Shown here piece after piece: positions 39,581 to 49,435 of a stretch of 64,000 nt of DNA. Positions within the stretch are counted from its first letter, which is position 1. The number at the start of each line of letters is the position of its first letter. This stretch comes from Martinezella rhizogenes. Lineage in GTDB: Bacteria; Pseudomonadota; Alphaproteobacteria; Rhizobiales; Rhizobiaceae. The stretch is from contig NZ_SGNY01000006.1 of assembly GCF_007002745.1 (NCBI RefSeq), positions 248,001-312,000 on the forward strand, in the 5' to 3' direction. The notes beneath the pieces were generated by a model. It had not been told where the DNA came from and did no database searches. It was given only the letters and a program-made list of their open reading frames with translations. The position numbers were made by a program, and so were the translations under genes.

Positions 39581-39660
39581 ACTTTGCCAATCAAGGCGTT
39601 TTCCCGCTGTCATGACCGTGTCATAACGCAGCAGGCGAAAAGAATGATTTGGGGAACGAG

Positions 39661-40047
39661 ATGGAGTTTTATTTTCCTGCCGAATTCGGCGAGCAGCTGG
39701 CCTTCGGTGCGGCAGCGGTGTCGGCCGTGATCGGCCTTTTTTTCATGTTCGCACCCGGGATGACGCTGCGCGCTTTCGGTCTTCTGCCGGCTGGTGAGCG
39801 CAGGGACGGCTATGCGCTTGTGCGTTCGTCGCTTGCCGGCTTTTATCTTGGTCTCGGCGCTGCCGCCCTGCTTCTGGCGCAGCCCATGGTCTATCTCGCT
39901 TTCGGTGCGGCTTTCGGTCTCAGCGTATTCGGCGGCATTCTCTCCATTCTCTCGGATGGAGGCGCAACCATGCGGAATTTCATACTCCTGGTTGTACACT
40001 TTCTGCTGTCCGCGCTCTCGCTGAGCTACGTCTTCGGGCTGGTCTGA
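39661..40047 (+). CDS. Small integral membrane protein, unknown function
   Basis: I do not recognise the family with confidence; a DUF4345-like fold is possible. The protein has 128 residues with four hydrophobic segments: about 12-30, 57-74, 76-95 and 103-126. Charged loops such as LLPAGERRDG separate the first two. ATG 39661 follows GGGAACGAG, and an in-frame ATG at 39649 lacks a ribosome site. Monocistronic between priA and the atp operon. Confidence 0.7.
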   Translation: MEFYFPAEFGEQLAFGAAAVSAVIGLFFMFAPGMTLRAFGLLPAGERRDGYALVRSSLAGFYLGLGAAALLLAQPMVYLAFGAAFGLSVFGGILSILSDGGATMRNFILLVVHFLLSALSLSYVFGLV

Positions 40048-40121
40048 GGCGGGCTTTTGGGCTTTTGTGCCGCACCAAACCCGCATCCTGAGCGAAAACG
40101 GAAAATTTAAACGCATTCCCC

Positions 40122-40149
40122 CTTGCCCAAACGGCGCTTTCCGCTATTA
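40122..40149 (+). promoter_or_regulatory. Candidate sigma70-type promoter of atpHAGDC
   Basis: CTTGCC (40122-40127), a 16-bp spacer and CTATTA (40144-40149), close to the alphaproteobacterial CTTGAC/CTATAT pattern. It lies about 160 bp before the atpH start. The 261-bp gap 40048-40308 contains no gene. Confidence 0.4.
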
Positions 40150-40308
40150 CGCGTGTTGCGAGTCCCGGCGTCCTATGCTAGACGGACCGCGAAATTGGGA
40201 AAAGGCAGGGGGGAATTCCGGTCTTTTTCGGGGAAATTGAAACGATTTCAAGAATTTGATGCGGTGGAGCCCCCTCGCTGATGATCTTGGATGATTAGCA
40301 GGGAAAAA

Positions 40309-40875
40309 GTGCCCGTGGCAGACACCTCCCAGGGAACATCCGGTGTAGCGGAAAGGTATGCGTCGTCGCTTTTCGAGCTTGCTTTGGAAGCGGGTGCGGT
40401 TGAAGCGGTTGGAGCCGATCTGGACAAGTTCGGTGCACTTCTCGACGAAAGCGACGATTTGAAGCGTCTGGTTGCGAGCCCGGTATTTTCCGCCGAGGAT
40501 CAGTTCAAGGCAATCACCGCGATCTGCGAGAAGGCCGGCATTGCCGGTCTTGCTGTTAATTTCCTCAAGGTCGTTGCCAGTAACCGCCGTCTCTTTGCCG
40601 TTCCCGGCATGATCCGCGCCTACCGCACCATTGCCGCCGCCCACCGCGGCGAAATCACCGCCGAGGTCACCTCGGCACATGCGCTCGACGAGGCGCAGGA
40701 AACTGAACTGAAAGCGGCGCTGAAGAGCGTTACCGGCAAGGATGTGACGATTTCCGTTACCGTCGATCCGTCGATCCTCGGCGGCCTGATCGTCAAGGTC
40801 GGTTCCCGCCAGATCGATACGTCTCTTCGCACCAAACTTTCCACCCTTAAGCTTGCACTGAAAGAGGTTGGCTGA
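40309..40875 (+). CDS. atpH: ATP synthase F1 delta subunit
   Basis: Part of the peripheral stalk linking F1 to F0. From GTG 40309 the protein has 188 residues, the length I know for rhizobial homologues, and AGGGA sits 4 nt upstream; an in-frame ATG at 40291 lacks this site. Family markers are [16 protein letters not shown] at the N-terminus and the C-terminal [25 protein letters not shown]. Its TGA overlaps the atpA ATG. Confidence 0.95.
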   Translation: MPVADTSQGTSGVAERYASSLFELALEAGAVEAVGADLDKFGALLDESDDLKRLVASPVFSAEDQFKAITAICEKAGIAGLAVNFLKVVASNRRLFAVPGMIRAYRTIAAAHRGEITAEVTSAHALDEAQETELKAALKSVTGKDVTISVTVDPSILGGLIVKVGSRQIDTSLRTKLSTLKLALKEVG

Positions 40876-42404
40876 TGGATATCCGCGCCGCGGAAATTTC
40901 CGCAATTCTGAAAGATCAAATCAAAAATTTCGGCAACGAGGCGGAAGTCTCGGAAGTCGGTCAGGTGCTTTCCGTCGGTGACGGTATTGCCCGCGTTTAC
41001 GGCCTCGACAATGTTCAGGCCGGTGAAATGGTCGAGTTCCCCGGCGGCATCCGCGGCATGGCACTCAACCTTGAAGCCGACAACGTCGGTGTGGTTATCT
41101 TCGGTTCGGACCGTGACATCAAGGAAGGCGACACCGTAAAGCGGACTGGCGCTATCGTTGACGTTCCGGTTGGTCCGGAACTGCTCGGCCGCGTCGTTGA
41201 CGCGCTTGGCAACCCGATCGACGGCAAGGGCCCGATCAATGCCGCCAAGCGTTCGCGCGTTGACGTCAAGGCTCCCGGCATCATTCCGCGCAAGTCGGTT
41301 CATGAGCCGATGTCGACCGGCCTCAAGGCTATCGACGCGCTCATCCCGGTTGGCCGTGGCCAGCGCGAGCTCGTCATCGGCGACCGCCAGACCGGCAAGA
41401 CCGCGATCATTCTCGACACGATCCTGAACCAGAAGGCCATTCACGACAATGGCCCTGACGGCGACAAGCTTTATTGCGTCTACGTCGCTATCGGTCAGAA
41501 GCGTTCGACCGTTGCCCAGTTCGTCAAGGTTCTGGAAGAGCGCGGCGCGCTGCAGTACTCGATCATCGTTGCCGCAACGGCTTCCGATCCGGCTCCGATG
41601 CAGTACCTCGCTCCGTTTGCCGGCTGCGCCATGGGCGAATATTTCCGTGACAACGGCAAGCACGCTCTCATCGGTTACGACGACCTTTCCAAGCAGGCCG
41701 TTGCCTATCGTCAGATGTCGCTTCTGCTGCGTCGTCCTCCGGGCCGCGAAGCTTATCCGGGCGACGTTTTCTACCTTCACTCCCGTCTTCTCGAGCGCGC
41801 TGCAAAGCTCTCCGACGAAATGGGCGCAGGTTCGCTGACGGCTCTGCCGGTCATCGAAACCCAGGGTAACGACGTTTCGGCCTTTATTCCGACCAACGTG
41901 ATCTCGATCACCGACGGCCAGATCTTCCTTGAAACCGACCTGTTCTACCAGGGCATCCGTCCGGCCGTTAACGTCGGTCTGTCGGTTTCGCGCGTTGGTT
42001 CTGCCGCTCAGATCAAGGCGATGAAGCAGGTTGCCGGTTCGATCAAGGGTGAACTCGCCCAGTATCGCGAAATGGCCGCTTTTGCCCAGTTCGGCTCGGA
42101 CCTTGATGCGTCCACGCAGCGCCTGCTTAACCGCGGTGCCCGCCTGACCGAGCTTCTGAAGCAGCCGCAGTTCTCTCCGCTCAAGACGGAAGAGCAGGTT
42201 GCGGTGATCTTCGCTGGTGTCAACGGCTACCTCGACAAGATCCCGGTCGCACAGGTCGGCAAGTTCGAGCAGGGTTTCCTCTCCTACCTCCGCTCGGAAG
42301 GCAAGGCGATCCTCGACACCATCCGCACGGAAAAGGCTATCAGCGACGATACCAAGGGCAAGCTCAAGGGCGCTCTTGATACCTTCGCCAAGTCTTTCTC
42401 TTAA
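40875..42404 (+). CDS. atpA: ATP synthase F1 alpha subunit
   Basis: Regulatory nucleotide-binding subunit of the alpha3beta3 hexamer. The protein has 509 residues. The P-loop GDRQTGKT is at 169-176, and the alpha signature with the catalytic arginine is in [17 protein letters not shown]. It starts within the atpH stop (TGATG) and is followed after 31 nt by atpG. Confidence 0.98.
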   Translation: MDIRAAEISAILKDQIKNFGNEAEVSEVGQVLSVGDGIARVYGLDNVQAGEMVEFPGGIRGMALNLEADNVGVVIFGSDRDIKEGDTVKRTGAIVDVPVGPELLGRVVDALGNPIDGKGPINAAKRSRVDVKAPGIIPRKSVHEPMSTGLKAIDALIPVGRGQRELVIGDRQTGKTAIILDTILNQKAIHDNGPDGDKLYCVYVAIGQKRSTVAQFVKVLEERGALQYSIIVAATASDPAPMQYLAPFAGCAMGEYFRDNGKHALIGYDDLSKQAVAYRQMSLLLRRPPGREAYPGDVFYLHSRLLERAAKLSDEMGAGSLTALPVIETQGNDVSAFIPTNVISITDGQIFLETDLFYQGIRPAVNVGLSVSRVGSAAQIKAMKQVAGSIKGELAQYREMAAFAQFGSDLDASTQRLLNRGARLTELLKQPQFSPLKTEEQVAVIFAGVNGYLDKIPVAQVGKFEQGFLSYLRSEGKAILDTIRTEKAISDDTKGKLKGALDTFAKSFS

Positions 42405-42435
42405 ATCAGGGCTCTTTTACTCGGACGGATAACGG

Positions 42436-43314
42436 ATGCCTTCACTAAAGGATCTGAAAAACCGCATTGCCTCCGTGAAGGCGACGCAGAAGATTACCAA
42501 GGCGATGAAAATGGTCGCCGCGGCGAAGCTTCGGCGCGCCCAGGAAGCTGCGGAGGCCGCCCGGCCTTATTCTCAGCGCATGAGCGCCGTTCTTGCCAAC
42601 ATCGCCTCGGCGGTCGAGGCAGACGTTGCTCCGGCGCTGATGACCGGCACCGGCAAGGACGACGTGCATCTGCTCGTCGTCTGCACGGCTGAACGTGGTC
42701 TTTGCGGCGGTTTCAACTCGCAGATTTCCCGTTTTGCCCGCGATCATGCCCGCAAGCTGATTTCGGAAGGCAAGACGGTCAAGATCATCACGGTTGGCAA
42801 GAAGGGTTACGACAGCCTTCGCCGCGAATTTGCAGCCAACATCATCGAGCGCGTCGAACTGCGCGAAGTGAAGAAGGTCGGTTTTGAAAACGCCGACCAG
42901 ATCGCCAAGAAGGTGATCTCGCTCTTCAACGCGGGTGAATTCGACGTCTGCACGCTGATCTATTCGGAATTCAAGTCCGTCATCAGTCAGATCCCGACCG
43001 GCCTGCAGCTCATTCCGGCCGCTACGCCTGTTGTGGAAGCGGATGAAACGACGCAGAACGCCGTCTACGAATATGAGCCGGATGCGGCTTCTATTCTGGA
43101 AGACCTTATTCCGCGCAACATTTCGGTTCAGGTTTTCCGGGCTCTGCTCGAAAACGTTGCCGGTGAAATGGGCGCCAAGATGAGCGCGATGGACAATGCA
43201 ACGCGCAATGCCGGTGAGATGATCAACAAGCTGACGCTTTCCTACAACCGTCAGCGTCAGGCTCAGATCACCAAGGAACTCATTGAAATCATTTCGGGCG
43301 CGGAAGCGCTCTGA
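42436..43314 (+). CDS. atpG: ATP synthase F1 gamma subunit
   Basis: Central rotor shaft of the F1 motor. The protein has 292 residues. The N-terminal helix [32 protein letters not shown] and the C-terminal [31 protein letters not shown] helix are conserved. It lies 23 nt before atpD. Confidence 0.97.
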   Translation: MPSLKDLKNRIASVKATQKITKAMKMVAAAKLRRAQEAAEAARPYSQRMSAVLANIASAVEADVAPALMTGTGKDDVHLLVVCTAERGLCGGFNSQISRFARDHARKLISEGKTVKIITVGKKGYDSLRREFAANIIERVELREVKKVGFENADQIAKKVISLFNAGEFDVCTLIYSEFKSVISQIPTGLQLIPAATPVVEADETTQNAVYEYEPDAASILEDLIPRNISVQVFRALLENVAGEMGAKMSAMDNATRNAGEMINKLTLSYNRQRQAQITKELIEIISGAEAL

Positions 43315-43319
43315 GGTAA

Positions 43320-44792
<1,473 letters not shown>

Positions 44793-44802
44793 TAATGAAT
44801 TG

Positions 44803-44897
44803 GCGGGCGCGTGGTTCAACTGCGCGCCTTGCCGGCAACGGTGGCGAAACCGGAATGGTGATGCCGGCGTTGTAGCAATGAAGTCCGTGACGCCCGC
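44803..44897 (+). other. Structured spacer between atpD and atpC
   Basis: The atpD-atpC gap contains nested complementary segments. GCGGGCG (44803-44809) can pair with CGCCCGC (44891-44897), closing the region. Inside it are a GGCGCG/CGCGCC hairpin and a GCCGGC (44831-44836) with GCCGGC (44863-44868) arm. No coding frame of note is present. It could influence atpC level or mRNA processing; this is inference from complementarity by eye. Confidence 0.4.
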
Positions 44898-44921
44898 GTA
44901 ATTGAAAAGAAGTGAATAGCC

Positions 44922-45332
44922 ATGGCTGACAGTTTCAAATTCGATCTCGTTTCCCCGGAACGTCTGCTCGTTTCCGAAACGGTTACGGAAGTCGTCATCC
45001 CGGCAACGCTGGGTGAGATGACGGTTCTGGCTAATCACGCTCCGACGATGACGACGATCAAGCCGGGCCTGGTGACGGTGAAGTTCGCCTCCGGTGAGAC
45101 GCATAAATACGTTGTTTTCGGCGGTTTTGCCGATATTCTCCCGACCGGTTGCACGCTTCTCGCGGAATCCGCTGTTTCGGCCGATGATATGTCCCCCGAC
45201 ACGCTGCAGAAGCGTATCGATGCGGCCAAGGCCGAAATCGAAGAGGGCAATCACCACCACGAGCATCTGACCAAGCTTGAAAAGCACCTTTACGAACTGA
45301 CGAACCTGCATGAGGTTCTCGTCGCCGCTTGA
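44922..45332 (+). CDS. atpC: ATP synthase F1 epsilon subunit
   Basis: Rotor subunit that inhibits ATP hydrolysis. The protein has 136 residues. The beta-barrel domain begins KFDLVSPERLLVSE and contains LGEMTVLANHAPTMTTIKPG. A short C-terminal helical region follows, with a His cluster (GNHHHEH). Last gene of the operon and followed by a strong terminator. Confidence 0.96.
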   Translation: MADSFKFDLVSPERLLVSETVTEVVIPATLGEMTVLANHAPTMTTIKPGLVTVKFASGETHKYVVFGGFADILPTGCTLLAESAVSADDMSPDTLQKRIDAAKAEIEEGNHHHEHLTKLEKHLYELTNLHEVLVAA

Positions 45333-45376
45333 AAGCACCGGGCGGGTTCGAAAGAATGACTGCCCACACAATATTC

Positions 45377-45414
45377 AAAACAAAAAAGCGGCCTTTGGGT
45401 CGCTTTTTTGTTTT
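45377..45414 (+). terminator. Rho-independent terminator of the atp operon
   Basis: A 14-bp perfect outer stem (45377-45390 with 45401-45414) made of an A-rich arm and a T-rich arm around a GC core. It gives a strong terminator 44 nt after the atpC stop. The A/T symmetry would allow function on either strand. Confidence 0.93.
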
Positions 45415-45703
45415 CGGCTATCGCCACTCTCTGATGAGAAAAGGCCGTCTCTTCTTTTTCAGGCGCGTGTTGCGAGCCGTTTGGCCTCTCTGGAGCACTC
45501 GAGCAGAAAGCAGATCACTGCTCTGCCGGAAAATCGACGAAAGCAAAGATGCGGTGCGTGGCCGCGGGTCTGTTCCAGCAGGTGATGCTTGGGAAATTGA
45601 TTCCGGTTTTCACCGCTATGGGCTAGATGTGATGTCGGAGAAAAATGCTGCTTTTCGATCGGGAGTGAGGCGAGGCAGTTTTGGCCATGGAGGAATGATC
45701 GCC
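45415..45703 (+). other. Gap before fdhD without a recognisable gene
   Basis: The stretch between the atp terminator and the chosen fdhD start contains no gene I can support. The fdhD frame happens to stay open through it, but the encoded residues are Arg-rich and unlike the family. I see no promoter hexamers that I trust. Confidence 0.5.
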
Positions 45704-46510
45704 GTGTCAGCAGAGGCAAGTTACCGAAGGTTCACGCGAACCGCGCGGCGGGAAGGGCTCATAATCGAGGGCGAGCGCTCTGTGCCGGAGGAAGTGCCGG
45801 TCGCCTTTTCATACGGCGGTAGTACGCATGCCGTGATGATGGCCAGTCCGGCCGATCTCAGCGATTTTGCCGTCGGTTTCAGCCTGACAGAGGGCATCAT
45901 ATCGTCGCGTGCTGACATCCGTTCCATCGAGGTGATCGAGGCCGGGCAAGGCTATGATGTTCAGGTGGATCTGCAGGATGCCAATGCCGATGCCCTGCGG
46001 GCCAGAAGACGGAATATGGCAGGTCCGGTCGGTTGCGGTCTTTGCGGTATAGAATCCATAGAGCAGGCGGTTCGCGTGGTGCCGGATGTGAGCCAGGTAG
46101 AACTCTCCGTTGACGCCCATCACATCGTCGCCGCGATGAAGGCGTTGACTGACGCACAAAGCCTCAACCGGGAGACAAGGGCCGTTCACGGTGCAGGGTT
46201 TTATAGCGTTCACGAGGGATTGCTGGCGGTGCGTGAAGATGTCGGTCGCCACAACGCTCTCGACAAACTCGCAGGTGCCGTCATGAATGCGGACATATCT
46301 TCCCGTGCTGGCATGGTGGCCGTCACCAGTCGCCTGTCGGTGGAGATGGTCCAGAAGACTGCGATCCTCGGCAGTGCCGTTCTGGCGGCGATTTCTGCAC
46401 CCACAGCGCTTGCCATTGAAACGGCCGATAGGGCGGGTGTCACCCTCATTGCGCTGGTGCGGGGTGAAGACTTTGAAATCTTCACCCGCGCGGATCGGAT
46501 TGTTTTCTGA
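45704..46510 (+). CDS. fdhD: Formate dehydrogenase accessory sulfurtransferase FdhD
   Basis: Transfers sulphur to the molybdenum cofactor of formate dehydrogenases. From GTG 45704 the protein has 268 residues, a normal length; GGAGGA lies 9 nt upstream. The two catalytic-region cysteines are Cys111 and Cys114 in GPVGCGLCGIES. The segments EEVPVAFSYGGSTHAVMMASPADLSDFAVGFSLTEG and REDVGRHNALDKLAGA are typical. No formate dehydrogenase gene lies nearby, so it must serve an enzyme encoded elsewhere. Upstream in-frame starts (ATG 45632, ATG 45695, frame open to 45329) lack good ribosome sites. Confidence 0.9.
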   Translation: MSAEASYRRFTRTARREGLIIEGERSVPEEVPVAFSYGGSTHAVMMASPADLSDFAVGFSLTEGIISSRADIRSIEVIEAGQGYDVQVDLQDANADALRARRRNMAGPVGCGLCGIESIEQAVRVVPDVSQVELSVDAHHIVAAMKALTDAQSLNRETRAVHGAGFYSVHEGLLAVREDVGRHNALDKLAGAVMNADISSRAGMVAVTSRLSVEMVQKTAILGSAVLAAISAPTALAIETADRAGVTLIALVRGEDFEIFTRADRIVF

Positions 46511-46515
46511 CATTT

Positions 46516-46539
46516 AAGGCCGCCTCCCTTAGCGGCCTT
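46516..46539. terminator. Hairpin between convergent fdhD and mcp
   Basis: Eight-bp stem AAGGCCGC (46516-46523) with GCGGCCTT (46532-46539) in the 42-nt convergent gap. T tracts are short on both strands, so efficiency is uncertain. Confidence 0.5.
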
Positions 46540-46552
46540 CCGCTTCAGGGGG

Positions 46553-48325
46553 CTAAAACTCCGCCCATTCTGCTGCCGCGTTTCCGTGAGACCTTGGTGC
46601 GGAATATCGCGCCTGTGGTGCCGGCAATCTGGTAACCACGGCCGGTTTCCTGTCGGCTGGACGAGCGGGTGCTGCCGCGGTCTCATGCGATATTGTGAAT
46701 TGCCGCAGCAATTCGTGCAGGTTTTCCGCCTCATTGGCGAGGCCGTGGCTGGCGGCGGTGGTTTCTTCCACCATGGCGGCGTTTTTCTGGGTTGCCTGAT
46801 CCATGACGTTAACGGCCTGATTGATCTCCCTCAGCCCGTTGGCCTGCTCGCGCGATGCCTCGACGATGGCCGAAACATTGACGTCGATTTCACCCATCTG
46901 CGATTGAATATCCTTGAGGGCGCTGCCAGTTCGGCCCACGAGGTCCACACCATTGGCGACCTGTTCGCGCGAGGTGTTGATGAGGGATTTGATTTCCTTG
47001 GCGGCCACGGCGGAACGTTGTGCAAGCTCGCGGACCTCTTGTGCCACGACGGCGAAACCTTTGCCTGCCTCACCGGCGCGGGCGGCTTCAACGCCCGCAT
47101 TCAGTGCGAGAAGATTGGTCTGGAAGGCAATGTCATCGATTACACCGATAATGTTGGTGATCTCGCCGGACGAACGCGAAATGGCGTCCATCGCGGAAAT
47201 CGCCTGCTGAACGATTTCGCCCGAATGTTCGGCATGATCTTTCGTTCGCAGCACCAGCTTGCCTGCTTCGCCGGCGCGCTGGCTGGCATCGCTTACCGTC
47301 GTGGTAATTTCTTCCAGTGCCGCTGCCGTCTCTTCCAGCGAGGCGGCCTGCTGTTCGGTGCGCTGCGAGAGTTGATCGGCAGCAATGCGGATTTCGCCCG
47401 AGCCTGATGCGATGGTGGAGGCATTGTGGGCGATCGTCTGCATGGTGGCCTGAAGTTTACCGACAACTTCGTTGAAGTCCTGGCGCAACTTCTCCATGCT
47501 GGGCACGAAACTGTTGTCGAGGCGCTGCACAAGATCACCATCGGCCAGGGCCCGCAGGGCATCGGCAAGAACGGTGATGGCGCTCATGCGCGGCGTCACG
47601 TCGGTGGCAAATTTCACCACTTTCACCACTTTGCCGGCGTCATCCAGAACTGGATTATAGGCGGCCTGAATCCATATTTCCTTGCCGTTCTTGCCATAGC
47701 GAACAAATTCATCCGAGATGAATTCTCCGGCTGCCAGCCGCTGCCAGAAACTGGCATAGGCGGGCGAGGTGGCATAGGCCGGATCGCAGAACATGCGATG
47801 GTGCCTGCCCTCGATTTCCTTGAGGTCGTAATTTACGGTGGCGCAGAAATTTGGATTGGCGGTGATGATCGTGCCGTCGGGAAAAAACTCGATGGTGGCC
47901 TGCGAGCGGGAAAGCGCCTCCAGTTTGCCGGCGTCTTCCGCGGCCTTGATCTTCTTGGCGGTGATATCGGTGGCGATCTTGATCACCTTGTAGGGCTTGC
48001 CCGAACGAAAAACCGGATTGTAGGAAGCCTCGATCCAGATAACCGCGCCATCCTTGCGAATACGCCGATATTCCTTGGCCTGAAACTCGCCACGGGCGAG
48101 AGATTCCCAGAACTCCTGATAGGCACGCGATGCGGCGAATTCGCCGTCGCAGAAGATGCGATGGTGCTTGCCGGTGATTTCGGCAAGATCATATCCCAAC
48201 GCTGCGCAGAAATTGCGGTTTGCCGTGAGAATATTACCTTTAAGATCGAATTCTATGACCGCCTGCGATCTGGAGATCGCATCGAGCATGTTTCGGTTAT
48301 CTGCGCTTTTCCCTAACCCCAGCAT
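46553..48325 (-). CDS. Soluble PAS-PAS methyl-accepting chemotaxis protein
   Basis: Cytoplasmic chemoreceptor of 590 residues without transmembrane helices from ATG 48325, which has a GGGGGA Shine-Dalgarno; the frame opens at 48403. Two tandem, mutually similar PAS domains lie at about 10-125 and 130-245. Each has a RSQA(V/T)IEF start, an NFCA segment and HHR(I/M)FCD. A short HAMP-like region precedes the signalling domain, whose hairpin tip is DIAFQTNLLALNAGVEAARAG. The protein ends EWAEF, matching the xWxxF pentapeptide that tethers CheR/CheB. PAS-PAS-MCP order resembles Pseudomonas BdlA. The ligand, possibly redox or energy state, is inferred. Confidence 0.93.
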   Translation of the reverse strand: MLGLGKSADNRNMLDAISRSQAVIEFDLKGNILTANRNFCAALGYDLAEITGKHHRIFCDGEFAASRAYQEFWESLARGEFQAKEYRRIRKDGAVIWIEASYNPVFRSGKPYKVIKIATDITAKKIKAAEDAGKLEALSRSQATIEFFPDGTIITANPNFCATVNYDLKEIEGRHHRMFCDPAYATSPAYASFWQRLAAGEFISDEFVRYGKNGKEIWIQAAYNPVLDDAGKVVKVVKFATDVTPRMSAITVLADALRALADGDLVQRLDNSFVPSMEKLRQDFNEVVGKLQATMQTIAHNASTIASGSGEIRIAADQLSQRTEQQAASLEETAAALEEITTTVSDASQRAGEAGKLVLRTKDHAEHSGEIVQQAISAMDAISRSSGEITNIIGVIDDIAFQTNLLALNAGVEAARAGEAGKGFAVVAQEVRELAQRSAVAAKEIKSLINTSREQVANGVDLVGRTGSALKDIQSQMGEIDVNVSAIVEASREQANGLREINQAVNVMDQATQKNAAMVEETTAASHGLANEAENLHELLRQFTISHETAAAPARPADRKPAVVTRLPAPQARYSAPRSHGNAAAEWAEF

Positions 48326-48510
48326 TGGACGTCCCCCGAATATCGGCCACAGCGCGGCCAGCCGCATAAGAGGATGCGTTCCGCGCCGTATCATGTTGAA
48401 CAACGAACAGGTTTGCCGCCAAAAGCGGCAATGCAGGCACTTGCGTCTTGTCGGCCTAGGTCAGGTATCGGACCCGCGAGATGCGTGTCGGTGCGGTACT
48501 GATTTTCAGC

Positions 48511-48540
48511 TTTTAATATTAGATATCTATAATATTAAAA
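48511..48540. repeat. AT-rich 30-bp palindrome upstream of mcp
   Basis: Arms TTTTAATATTA (48511-48521) and TAATATTAAAA (48530-48540) flank an 8-bp centre containing GATATC. It is entirely AT-rich apart from two bases, in a GC-rich genome. It lies in the 369-bp gap 48326-48694, 186 bp before the mcp start. The gap also holds a small hairpin (TTGCCGC 48413-48419 with GCGGCAA 48425-48431) and the cheW terminator, but no gene. An operator or promoter element is plausible. Confidence 0.5.
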
Positions 48541-48565
48541 TGTTCTTATTTACAAAACGCAGGAA

Positions 48566-48604
48566 TAGAAAAAACAAAACCGCCGGGCGATGCTCCGGCG
48601 GTTT
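48566..48604 (-). terminator. Rho-independent terminator of cheW
   Basis: Ten-bp stem (48577-48586 with 48595-48604) around an 8-nt loop; on the minus strand it is followed by a T-rich run (48566-48579). It lies 91 nt after the cheW stop and separates cheW from mcp transcription. Confidence 0.85.
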
Positions 48605-48694
48605 GGCCTGATTGTCGATGTCTGGAACGAAACGGGCTCGTCTCTTTTGTTTGCGTCAGAATGCAAACCTTTGAGGGGAAGCCGCCAATAGGCC

Positions 48695-49171
48695 TTAAGC
48701 CGCGAGATCTTCCGCTTCCGTTCCCTTGAACATCTTTGCAAGGTTCAGGAAGCAGATCATACCATGTTCGTTGGCGATGATGCCTTCGGAATAGGACTTG
48801 TCGAAAGAGGCGGAGATTTCCGGAACCGGCTGAACCTGGTTTGCCGGGATCGTCAGGATGTCGGACACGCGGTCAACCAGCATGCCGATGACCATGTTGT
48901 GCACTTCAGCCACCACGATGGCGCTTCTTTCATTGGCGACGGTGCTTTTCATGCCGAGCTTGTGGGCCAGATCGATGATCGGAATGACCGAGCCACGCAG
49001 GTTCATGACGCCGATAACGTCTTTCGGCGCGTGGGGAATAGGCGTGGAAGGCGCCCAGCCGCGAATTTCGCGGATAGTCGTCGTCTTCACGCAGAATTCC
49101 TGATCGTGCAGGCGGAACGCGATGATTTCCAGCGTCTCACCGCCAAAATTGGTAGAGTTTATCATTGCCAT
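48695..49171 (-). CDS. cheW: Chemotaxis coupling protein CheW
   Basis: Adaptor linking chemoreceptors to the CheA kinase. The protein has 158 residues from ATG 49171, which has GGGAAG 7 nt upstream; the frame is open to 49375. CheW features are LEIIAFRLHDQEFCVKTTTIREI, the conserved NLRGSVIPIIDL and the C-terminal GMLVDRVSDIL...VPEIS. It lies outside a che operon and beside a chemoreceptor gene, but the intervening terminator suggests separate transcripts. Confidence 0.95.
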   Translation of the reverse strand: MAMINSTNFGGETLEIIAFRLHDQEFCVKTTTIREIRGWAPSTPIPHAPKDVIGVMNLRGSVIPIIDLAHKLGMKSTVANERSAIVVAEVHNMVIGMLVDRVSDILTIPANQVQPVPEISASFDKSYSEGIIANEHGMICFLNLAKMFKGTEAEDLAA

Positions 49172-49342
49172 CAGAATTCTTCCCAATGCTCGCTGTGGAG
49201 GCCGGCGCAAGTGCACCGACACTTGCATATGCGGATTTGGCGTTCTGCCTGGTGCCTGAACAGCCGGAAATACTATTTCCGTCTTCAATGGAAGATTCGT
49301 AACATGAGATGGTTTCGCAAACCTAAATGCGAACGGCTCTGA

Positions 49343-49376
49343 AGTGTTTTCGTTTTCTTCGAATCGCGAAAACACT
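49343..49376 (+). other. Hairpin upstream of cheW with T-rich tail on the plus strand
   Basis: Perfect 10-bp stem AGTGTTTTCG (49343-49352) with CGAAAACACT (49367-49376), followed on the plus strand by CTCTTTTTG. No plus-strand gene precedes it. On the minus strand it lies between the end of tamB and the start of cheW but lacks a T tract in that direction. Terminator, operator or unrecognised plus-strand transcript end are all possible. The rest of the 264-nt gap shows nothing. Confidence 0.4.
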
Positions 49377-49435
49377 CTCTTTTTGATTTACGCATTGTCC
49401 GGACATAAACCCGCTAAGCATTTTTACTCGCGTGC

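Noticed and set aside
47426..48316. 296-codon plus-strand frame within the chemoreceptor gene
   Set aside because: The opposite strand encodes clear PAS domains; the plus-strand product is low in recognisable motifs.
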